Of a stretch of DNA of 64,000 nucleotides, positions 25,001 through 37,000 are shown piece by piece. Numbering within the stretch: position 1 is the stretch's first letter; each line of letters opens with the position of its first letter. Both the position numbers and the translations under genes were made by a program. Under the pieces are notes generated by a model that worked only from the letters and a program-made list of their open reading frames with translations, had not been told where the DNA came from and did no database searches. The DNA lies in assembly GCA_946811185.2 (NCBI GenBank), contig OX328099.1, positions 22,657,859 to 22,721,858 on the forward strand, given 5' to 3'. This stretch comes from Hippopus hippopus. Taxonomy: Eukaryota; Mollusca; Bivalvia; Cardiida; Cardiidae.

Positions 25001-28000
25001 CTTAAGATATTTACTTCAAACTTGGACTAGTTGTTAACCATCAAAAGGGGAAGTCATACAACAAGGGCAGGTAACCATCAAAGTATTTTTGACTCCATTA
25101 TGCCCTTTTTCTGACACAGAGCTGTAAATGAAAATCAAGCAACTACAGCCAAGTGTTGGCATCCACATGCAGTGCTCTTGTTGTAATTTCTTACTCTTTT
25201 AAAGACAGTTTTAAGCTGCAGTTAGTTTTTCATCTTCAAATGCTCTGAACTAGGATGACTCTAACATTTTGTCATCTGGTAAAGAGTTCAACTGTCTACT
25301 ACCTGTTTCACCAAAAAGCATTCTTAGTCTAGTTCTATATTTGGAAAGTAACGCAATTATTGATTAGCTAAACCATTTGAAAATAGTGTGTGTGTGTGTT
25401 TTTTTTAAATGTATAAGGGCTTAATTCTTCAGAAATGGAATTTATGTGCAATTTAGGATAGTCAGTGAATACTACCGGAGAGAGGTCAAGAGATTCACTG
25501 GGAAAATCATTTGCTATATTTTGTTATTTTCAGATTCGGTGCTATCCCCGTAGTAGTAAACTGGACAACACATTTGCCAATGTTCAGAAAGTTCCCAGTC
25601 AGGTCCTCTTGTTAAACACCTTTAAAGACACCTTGTTGCTGTTTTGTATAGACTGTCATATCATGTTCTTTTCTTTAGAGCGCAAAAATACTCAACCTAG
25701 TAAGTAATTTGTCTACTTTTTCTTTGTTATGCTTTTAAAGAGAAAACACTTAATAGTGAGAAAAAATGCCTTATAAAGATTTTTTTTCTTGTGAGAAATG
25801 GTTAAACTTTAAGTAGTAAGATTATAGATTTTTTTTTTTTTTAGATTTGCATCGAAGCAATTCTTAAGACTTTATTAGCAGAAACAAATTTAGTTTTTTA
25901 ACCATTGCCAACCAATCACATTTTTTTACAACTAGAGAAAAACCTGGTAGAAAAAGCTAAAAATGTCACCAGCATCTTTTTCTTTTTCCAAAATGTTTTC
26001 TAGCCCTTCAAAATAAAATCCTGTCATTTAACTCTTTGCCAAGCTACACATATATAGACTTGGCTAATTTGAAAGCATTGCAGACAACAAATGTGGCTAA
26101 AATAATGAAACTGTCTCTAAAATGGTAGAAAAAATGGGGAAAGGACAAATTGCTGGTTACGACTATTTTCTCCTTGTCCCACCATGTTTCCAAATTCATT
26201 CCCTCTCAGAGCCCTTAAAACTCTGAACTTGTATGGTAAGGGGTTAAGCCTCACATTATTTGTCGCCTGCTAAATATTGGCCGTGGACAAGTATAAAATT
26301 TTAATCTCTGGTAAAGAGTCAAATCATGAAAGTTCTGTGATGCATCTCATTTAACTCTTTACCACATGACAAAATTTTAGACTTGTCCAAATTGAAAGCA
26401 TCTGCAGACAACAATCTGAGTGTGAGTGAAAAATATAAATTTGTTTTTGGAAAGATAGAAAACATTGTGGGAAAAGGAGAAAATGCTGGTTTCCAGCATT
26501 TTCTCCTTTTCCCCCAATGTTTTCAAAAGACTTTATTCCCAGAGTCGTTAAAAGTTGTGATTGTGTGGTAAAGAGTTATATCAGAACAGATTGGCCATTT
26601 ACCCTGTACCGTACAATAATGTGTTTCAACAACACACAAAGAGATATGCTTTTTGACACATTGAAAACACTGTTGGAAAAGGATAAAATAATGGAAACCA
26701 CTGTTTTCTCTTTTTTGCACAATGTTTTCTACTCTGTCAAAAATAAACTACATCATGTGGGCAACATTTTATCTGTAGTAACAAAAGCTTTAAATTTGGA
26801 CAACTTTCGGTTTGTTTAGTGAAGAGCGTTAAGTTGCCTTTTGTGCCACAACTTTTAGTTGGCTGTGTAACACAAGTTTTCACTGTAAAAGCATGTAATA
26901 TATTATGTTGTAGATGCTTCTGTTGATGTGACAAAGATTCAGGAAGTGGCCCTTAACAATTATATACCCCACCCAGTCTGTGTAACAGGGCTTGTTCTGA
27001 CATCACTGAAAATTGAATCAGGTGGAAATTTTACATATTTATTTACTGCACTCTGCCTTTACCCTTTTCCAAACAATCCTGTATTTTTAAAACCCTCAGG
27101 AGATAGGCTTTTGAAAACCCTGTCGGAAAAAAGAGAAAATGATTGTAATAAAGATTTTCTCATTTTCCCACAACATTTTCTACCCGAACAGAAACAAATA
27201 CCATCAGTTGAATTACCTTTGATTTCTTGTCAGCAACTGTGTTCAATTTTGGTTAATCAAACTTAGTCATTCAGTACTCACCTATGCAATATGTAGGTTA
27301 AACTTTGCCTATAAGATTTACGCCAAGACTGTGCCTATAAGATTTATGTCAAGAATGCTCTTTAGAATAGTCGGTGAATGCAGACCCTGTTGCCAGTACA
27401 ATATTTCAGTATGTTTGATTCATGTTCAGGGTTTGAGGTCCCTGTGCATCTTTAGTGTGATAGCCAATTGTTTATATCTCTACAAAGTGATAGAGAAATT
27501 TTTGTGTCATATATAACAGGAAACTTTTAAATACGAATTTGAATATTGTAAAAAAAGGACAGATATTTTGACTTCAAAGATCCGAAATGTAAATAATTTT
27601 GTTTATACAATACTGTACATGCAAATTACCTTAATACCATGTGGATTAAGTAGGATATTATGGTAAAGTGTGGTTGGTCGAAGTTCCAGTCATTGGGAGT
27701 ACACTTAATATTAAAACTTGAATAAATGTTGCCAATGTGTATGTGTTAAAAGGGAGTAAAGTTTATGAGCCATAACCCTTTACCAAATAATTCCATGTTT
27801 CAGCTGTCCTGTGGTGCAAAGCTGTTGAATCTTTGTGATGAATGGAGAAAATTTAGTCCACAATAGTTTCAACCATGTCATAGACTACTCATATCATCTG
27901 AGCTACATTTATTATGTTGTTTGCAAATGATTTCAGTTCTGCCAGTCAAAAATTTTATCATCTAGTAAAAAGTTTGATGAGTGAGTAAATATCTGAAATT

Positions 28001-31000
28001 TTTATTTCTTAAACTTGGGTTAATGAGAAAGAACCAACTATGTTCAGAATTTTTTGTGTATTTCTTTCAGCGAATCAGAAGACTTCATCAACCAAAGATG
28101 CTGAAAGTTTACTGCTAAATGTTGCAGGAAAACTTCTAGTGTTTCAGAGAGACAGGAGTGGACCACAGATCAAGGAAAGAGAATCTTCTCCACACAAATC
28201 TAAACCTGTTGGTATCTGTTTACTAGTCGATGATAATTTAGATTTATCTAAATTTAACCCTGTACTGCACAATTCCGATTTTTCACAACCCTGAAAAATA
28301 AAGCTTTTGAAAACATTGTTGGAAAAGGAGAAAATTCTGGTAACCAGCATTTTGTCCTTTTCCCACAATTTTTTCTACCCTATCAGAGACAGAAATCATC
28401 ATTGGAGACTTGTTGTCTGCATGTTCTGTTTATTTGGTCTATACCTAAATTTTGTTGTTTGATAAAGGGTTAAAGCATTTGCAGATGTCAAATTGAATAC
28501 GGTTCAAATGATGGGGATTGTCTTTGAAAAGGTAGAAAACATTGTTGGAAAAGGAGACAATTTTATCATCCGCTAACCTCATTGGATAAAAGTGACATGC
28601 TTATAAAATTGTATGAAGTGTATAGGGAACTCTAAAGTGATGTTTAACCTATTCATGTTTTCATATGAAAATTAAAATATAGAAATGTAAAGATTGTACA
28701 TGCTGAATTTAAATACTTTTTAACAGTTTTTAAATACTGACCCTAAATACTTGGTTGCAATTGGCTCTGGCAAAAGGGCTTTGAATGCATTTTGTTGATA
28801 CATTATATCAAGCAAGTCATCGCAAATTATTGATTCGTAACATCCATTTTGTCAAACGTCTGACTGAATCATGAGGTAGAATGGTCATCAAACATGCAGA
28901 GAATTAAGAAATTGCTAAAAGTTTTAATCAATGTCAGCCTGCATGGACTGCGTTGGCTGACATGATTTAATACTTTTTGCAGATGCATCAAACCTCCTTT
29001 TCACAGAACAGGACTCATACTTTCAATTTGCACACAGGTTCTGGTTTAAGAAATGTTACTCATTTTCTATTTTAGATACCATTCACTTCTCCTTCCATTG
29101 TTGCTACAAATGTTGAAAATTTATGGACCACCCCGCGTAGTATAGCAGGGAAACTACAGTTAACGGAGGCATTGTGGTTAGGATGTGGCTCTCATGGGAT
29201 GAAGGTAGGCAACGTCATAGACTGGTATCAGTCTGTTATAACAGAGCCTCTCAGTAAAAAAAGTCTGAGTAAATTTGCCGATAAAGTTATGGGTATAACA
29301 TTCTCCATGTTTGATTTAACTCTTTAACAAACCATAAAATTTTAGACCTGTCCATACTGAAAGCGTTAGCAGACAACAAAATAAATATGGCCCAAAAATT
29401 AAGATTTTGTTTGTGGAAGAGGAGAAAACATTGTGGGGAAGGAGAAAATGCTGGTTACCAGCATATATTATATTTCATGTGTCTATTTTTAGAAATGTTA
29501 TGGGTAAAGAAATGTCGTAATTTAAGCTGGGGGGAATTATTTCCCCGTCACAGTGAATATTTTCCTCCTGCCGAAAATCTGGAACTACTTTTTTAAGTTT
29601 TTTAAGTTTTTAAGTTTTAAAAGTGGCATTCGTTGACAAAATAATCATAGGAAATATAATATATAATTTATTTCATCAGCTTGTGGTTAATTCCCTTTTT
29701 CGGCAAATATTTCCCCATATTAACCACAAGCTGATGAAATAAACTCTATTTCTTCCTTTTCCCACAATGTTTTCAGAGGTCCTTTTCTTTGGTGTTGTTA
29801 AAACTCTGGATTGTTTGGTAAAGGGTTAACAGACTTGAAAAAAAAAAAAAACACATGGAGCATTAACTTTGTCGAAGAAATTTAACCCGGAGAGCATTCA
29901 GCACAAATGATATTGCTTTTGCGTACAGTGTAGGTAAAGATTAGACTGCACAGAGAAGAGTTAATATTTAGATTGCTAAATGAATAAATAATAAAAATGA
30001 AAACATTCATATTTCAAAGTTCTTTTCTATGGAAAATATCTGACTTGGTAGATTCAAGATAAGACTGCATCTTCTGTGCAATTTGATCTGGTCTACACTG
30101 TCTTCAAAAGTGCATAGAGTCACCTGAATGCCAGGCTTCTAATGCTACTGTTTTGATTGTATACAATACCTATGACAAACAGGATATAGGCCCATACATA
30201 AAGAATGTGAATATACAAGCAGCACTTAGTACACCGTGACAGACAGGAAACATGATATATTATTATACTGCAAAGAAATTTCTCGATACCTGATTGGATA
30301 ATATGCCCCGTACATACAAGTCATGTACACTGGCAAAATCCACGTGGAAGCAGTTTCCCTTTTGAAGGCCCCATATACATGACTACACTTTCAACACAAC
30401 ATCTAAAATGGCGGTGTCGACCGATACGAGCCGCCCACAAGACACACATAATGAGTAGCCTGCACCGTATTATTTTTAGTTTCCCTTGATGGTTGTCATT
30501 AAAGCGGAAAGAATGGATTATTTTTGAAAATAAATGAATATAGTTTAAATACGAAATTATCATTTGTTGTCATTCTAAAACAAGTACACGGGGTTAAAAT
30601 GAGCCATCCCTTCGTCAGGTAAGCAAATATTGTGAAGTGTTGAAACTCTAACGTTAAAAGGATAACCAAATTGTCGTTTGTGGTAACTGATGGTCTTTTA
30701 TTTTTTGACAACAAATCATTAAAATGTGTAGTTACTTACCTTGAAGTTGTTTAAATCCATGTTTAAATAAAGATATGATGAATTTCTATCGCAGTGACAT
30801 CATCAAGTTCATCCACCAAATTGCACATTTTACCAAGGTTTCAGTGAGGTCAGTTCTCTGTGACGTCAGTTTTCATTGAATTGGGGCACTCAGAAGGGAA
30901 ATTCTATGTTGTCAGCGTATTCAATTCTTGTGTACATAAACGGGGAAATTTCACTGAATACACATTGAAATGGTAAAACTTTGCAGTATAATAAATTTGT

Positions 31001-34000
31001 TGTACAGTCAGGTGGCCGGGGACTAGGAAACTTGTTCACGGCAGTGGCGAATCATGTTGCCACCTTGCCGAAAAGCGAGGTGGCAACATGATTCGCCACT
31101 GCCGTGAACAAGTTTCCTAGTCCGCGGCTAACTGAACGTACAACTAATATAGTCCTTGTAATGTATGAATTACCTTTCCTCCCAAATCGATATGACAGGA
31201 AACAATGTTTTCAGTAGATATGTCTGTCCATCTATCTGTCTGTCCTTTAGTCTGTCCCCTTTTCATGTCTGCTCCATACCTCTTGAAACCTTTATCTGAT
31301 TTCAAAACATTTGACTCTCCTTTCCACCTTGATAACATGCAGAGCAGATGTTTCATATTTCAGTATCCAAGTTAAAGATGACAGCAGGAGTTCAAAGGTC
31401 CCAAAGGGGAAGACATCTGCTATAGACCCAAAAAAACCATCTAGTTTGATTTATTCATCCTTCCCAACTACCATGAACACTAACCTTCTTTTTGAGGACA
31501 GTATATATTATTGATATTTTGTATGAGCCACGCCCTGACAAAAAGGGGTTCTTCCTGATCCATTTTACCAAGCAAGTCATCAAATGATTGTGGATCCATC
31601 AAATCCATTTTGTCTAAAAACTGAACATGAGGTAGAATAGTCCTTGGACAGGCAGGAAATTACTGAAAATAAAATTTCAACCCAGGTTAGATTGCTCAGG
31701 CTGACCTGGGTTGATACTTGCTGCAGATGCATTAACCCTTTCCCAATAATCCCTGGTTTTCACGACCCTGAGAAAGAAGCCTATTGAAAACATTGTAGGA
31801 AAATGAGAAAATGCTGGTAACCAGCATTTTCTCATTTTCCCACAATGTTTTATGTCCTTCTCAAGACTAACTTCAATTTTTGAGTCTTATTGATATAGTC
31901 ATCTGCAAATGCTTTCAATTTGGACGAGTCTAAAATTTTGTTGTTTGGTAAAGAGTTAAAGTCCCTTTACACAGAGCATGACTCAAATTATTGGCTTATA
32001 TGTTTTCCAGGTCTGGTTACCGTTATTCCCCAAAAATGAGAGTCATGCCCACAACTTTATGTCAAAGCGTATCATGTTGCCATTTAGAGTGGATATATAT
32101 CCACTGGGTAAGTGACATTTGGTTACAAAACTCAAGTATTAGTAGAAGTGAAGTAGAAGTTGTAGAAGTAGTAGAAGTAGCAGAAGAAGAGTATGAAGTT
32201 TGAATATCTAGGATGGTATTCACCAGCAGTGGACTGTACTTATGCTCTTCTTTCAAGATACTATGGATAAAGTAAAGGCTTGCACACTGTGCTGGCTGTA
32301 AGACTGTTTTCATTTTTAGCTTGGCTGTTATCAAAGAAAACCTTAGTTATTGTCATAGCTTTGTCTATGTCATGGCCACTGGCATCATAGTAACTCAAAA
32401 ACTGACATTTCTCAGGTCTCTGAAGATTATTTTTGTGAAAGATATTTTGTTATTTTTGTTGAAGATATTTACTTCAAACTTAGGCTAGTTGTTAACTATT
32501 ATAAGGGGAACCAGTCCAGAAGGGCACATTACCGTCAGGGGTGTGGAAATCCTACGTCCGACTCGGGTAAATTTGACGTCGGACAAGTGGCTTTTTGCAA
32601 TCTACTCGTCCGCGGACAAGTAGAAAACGAGGGGGAAATTGAAAGTAAAGATCTGTATTATATAACCTTATCCTTGTGAAATGGAAATGTTCTCTCCGTC
32701 TCACTTCGTAAACAAGAACATTTTTAAATTGAAGTATGATAAACTATCCCCTGATACCTGGAATCACTCGTCACAACTCGGCCGATTCCGTACCTACATC
32801 TGGAATCAAAACCAAAATTTGGCCGACTCTGATTTTATCGCCTACGCAGGCTTTTTTTTTAAATTTTGACTGCGCTGCAGTACGGCCGAAACGTTGTGGT
32901 TTCTTGGCGCCATTTGGTTTGTTTAATGGAGGCAACAATAACCGAAACGAGTTATTTTTTTGCATATTATAACACCGCTCGTAGACTTGACGCGGTTGTC
33001 ATTTCCCAATCATTCAATATAAAATTCTTTTTTGTCGTTCGCAAAAACTTACAGCTGACAAAAGAAATTGTCTTAATTTAACACTGGAACACATTCTTAC
33101 TCGGTTGCAGTAAACATATTTGAAAAAAAACCAAACACGCTGTATCCAAGTAAAACATGTCAAAAACCGGGAAAAATTACAAAAAGTTTGTTAAAAGGAC
33201 TGTAGACGATAAAGGCCAGCGCAGCCTTTTTACTTTCGGCGTAAAACGTTTAAATTCTTTGCAGATCTATCTACAGGTAAATCCCCGCATACTGAGTCTC
33301 AATCTGAAGTGCCGGGTCTGTCGGACATCGCCGATATCCCGTTGTCTGAAAACTAAACAATTATTATCACTGCACATGATGCTGCAAACTCTACATCTCC
33401 AGACACAATAACCAAGCCTAGCCTTTTAACTTCCACAGATAATGATTCCCTTGTATCATATGATGGCTGGTAAGCAGTTCTGCTGAAGTATTAACTCCGG
33501 CATGCATGGGTGTGCCACAGTAGTGTTAAAGAGCTGTAAGGGCAAACACAGAGATATTTGGCCATGGTTTAAGCAGTTATAGTGTAACTGTTGAATCTTT
33601 TTCAATTATTAAATTGTTGCACCTGTCTATTTACTGTATGTATGTACAGTGCCATTAATATGTTTTATTGATGTACCTTGAAAGTCAGTCTGCTTTTTCC
33701 CAATTTGGCCAAAATCGCCCTTGAATATAAAAAAAAAAAAAAAATGAAAGGCTAAGGCCCCTTCCCAATTTTTGGGAAAAAAGCCCCATAAAGGTTTGCT
33801 TGATTTATTTTCGTCATTATTATTAAAAACCCAAATAAAGCAAATTTAAATGGTTAAAAGGACATCATTATCTACAATACTCAGGGATCGTATATACACA
33901 GGGATAGGCAACGCAACTGGAGTTAAGACCAATTATCGATTTTTCACTGACTTACCTGTACGGCGTCCAATAATCCGTTGTCATTCCTTGCGAGTTATTA

Positions 34001-37000
34001 TCTTCCTTTCAGATAATATAATTCCTTGCCAATTCCGACAATTTTTATATCCGCCAAAGAAGCGTTTAGTATGAAATGCGTTTCAATGTTTATGTCAATG
34101 TTTTTCAATTACTGTTTTTTTCATTTAAAGTGTTATTTTTTTTATCTGGAAATTTTAAAGTGTCGACTAATTGGGCGTTTCAGATATACAGGTCATGTTG
34201 TCAGTCTTGATTTCACACAAAGTGTAAATTGTGAATGGCGATCAAAACGGCCCTGTGCCAAAACGACCCATTACCGAAACAACCCTCTTTTTCGTAGTAA
34301 CTTAAAATATTTTGATATTTCTGCAGTGGATATCTATTGCAAACAATTCGGGAAAAGCACACATCGCCTGTTGAAGGATTAAGTCCGTCTAACGTTTCGG
34401 AAGTGGGCTGCTTTTGTCCACTCCCTGTATTTGACATGATCACAAGTGGGATATATCAAGTTGTGTATCTGTCATGACACATCTATTGTTAGTAGTGTCC
34501 TCCTCTGTTTATAGACAATACTCATCATTGAAATTAAATATTTATTTTCTGATTTTCTTCTCCAAATGTTTCAATTTGGTCAGGTCAAAAGCTTCTCATG
34601 TTATCAGGAGTGACAAACATTTCACTTGTATGTAGTACAATGTATTAGGCCGGTAAACAGAGAGATCTGTTAATAGTTATATACCCATTTTTCAATAGCA
34701 AACTACACAAAGGGCATATAGAACCAGAAAATTGCCTTCACTGCCCATTAAATGGACCTTCCAGTACATTTTCAGTTCAGCTTGCAGCTACTCTTAAATC
34801 ACTGTCTTTGACAGAAAAAAAGGAGAATTCCCTGCAAAATGGAAAGAATTTGTGAACTTTCTGAAAAAGTAGGCTGGTGAAGTGTGAGGACCTGTCTGCA
34901 ACTCTGTTCCTACTTTTATACTTTGGGATCAATTACATACACCAGTGGCCTTCACAATTGCATCATTTCGAATTAACCTGTGTACCTTACAACCTTGTGT
35001 GTTTGATGACTTCGGAATATTTAAAGCTTTTTGAAAATATTGTGGGAAAAGAACAAAATGCTAGCCTAGCACATGTACCTGTTTTCAGCATTTTTATCCG
35101 CAATGTTCAATACCATGCAAAAAAAATCCAATCGTTTGAATCTACTTTCAGTTGTCGTTTGCTAATTCTTTTCAATTGGGGATTCCAAAGGCCCCCAAAA
35201 AATTGTTCTTTGGTAAAAAATAGTCAGTAGCATAATTATTAGAAAAAAAAAGACAAATCTGCAAGTATCCCTTTTCCACACAACCCCGAGTTCTGATGAC
35301 CAAGAGAAAGAAGCCTTTTGGAAACACAGGGCTTCCCCTGCAAGTTTTAATTTTTGCGCCATCAAATTGCCAGCTCAAAAAAATTGGGGCCAGTAGGAGC
35401 CAACTGAGGTAGCCACATGGTACATTAGACGCTTCAGTTTATTGGCCCATGTTAAAGCTACTAAATCCATTGCTCACTATAATACTGTACATGCTTACTT
35501 ATGTTCCTTTATCCCCAAGGGTTTTCAAGGTTGTGAGCTGCAGGAACAAAGAAGTTGTATTTGAACAGTAATACAGCACTGTAATTCTATAGCTGCAAAC
35601 CTGTTAGAATTCCTCGAGTTTTAATGAAATTAAAGACGAAATTTGGGATTGTGTGGTAAAGGGTTTAATAAATCTTTTCTTTTTATCTTAAAAAATACTA
35701 ATTTTGTGAAAGAGTCCCTTTATTCTGGTCTTTTCTCTCTGTATGAGTGTCCTATATCTTCTCCGACACTTGTTCCAGTGCTATCACTGTAAGACAAAGT
35801 GGCCTACAAAGTGCCCCCCCCCCCCCCCGTACTATTCAACATTTTCATGTCATAAAATCACCCGAGTTTTTTCCTCATTATTAGACATATACACCCACTT
35901 ATTGTTTTATACATATATTTGGGTAAATTTACTGTCTGAAGTCATTTTCAAAGCTAGAAAGACAGTCTGAAGTGCTTCTAATCGGACAACGTCAACTGAC
36001 ATTTTGTTGTGTCATGGGTTTTCACGTTTTTTGCGACGGTCCATTTTTCATGTCGGTTAATTTTCGGAAAATTATTTCCGCATGATTTGATATAAAAGTT
36101 TCATTAAGGGTGGCAGCTAACTTCAAATTCTGTCATTTCACGCTAGAAAAGCGGATCAATACCATTAACACGTTTTACATTAATGATATCACTAAGTACA
36201 CACGATAAAATGCTAACCTGTGAAAGGATGCTTACCAGGTAAGGCAGAATCAAGGCGTGGCTTTAGAAATTATTGGCGGTAACTAAATCTTGTATATGAT
36301 TTCTAACTGGTTCGAAATTTCTGTGTGCAAACGGGGCGTGGCGAAATCGACATTTGATTGATTAGCATTACGTGGTGTGTATGCAAGTCTGGTGTGTAAT
36401 TAGACAGAACTGTTAATGAAAGCCAGCTTGATTAGGTGTGATAAACAGTAACGCGGGCATCTTTCACACTTGATACATATTGTTTTAGTCGGAGTTAAGA
36501 TCTTATAAGAGTTATTTATAGGCATTTACTTGTCGCCAGTGCTTCATTTTTAGTGCCATTTTTTCTTAATTTTCGCATTTGGCGCCACTGGCGATCGACA
36601 GCGGGAGCCCTGGAAACATTGCAGGAAAAGGAGAAAATCTGGTTACCAACATTCTCTCCTTTTCCCCAAATGCTTTCAATTATATCATTGACAAATTCCA
36701 TAATTTGAGTCGCATTTCAATTATTGTCTGTAAGTGCTCTCACTTTGTACAAGTCTACTTCTGTGTTGTTTCAAAAAGAGTTAACAGTTAAGAGTGCACA
36801 ACACAGATACATACTTCTCTCCCTCAAAAAATATGTTGATGAGGAAAAGCAACACGCAGCTTGTGCAGACAGTTGTGCAAATTCAAAAAACAAATAGATA
36901 AGTATAATGGCTGCTATGATACAACTAAAATGCTGTGAAACATTGCAAATTGAGCAAGGTTCCATCCTTAACTTTTTGCCAGATTACAAAATTTTGTACA

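Noticed and set aside
30404..30460. Promoter or first exon of another gene (AAAATGGCGG with ATG)
   Set aside because: The frame is only 16 codons with no donor in phase, and no further exons or homology were recognised.
32866..33081. 71-codon frame near the start of the 6-kb element as transposase
   Set aside because: No hAT zinc finger, catalytic or dimerisation motif; likely chance.
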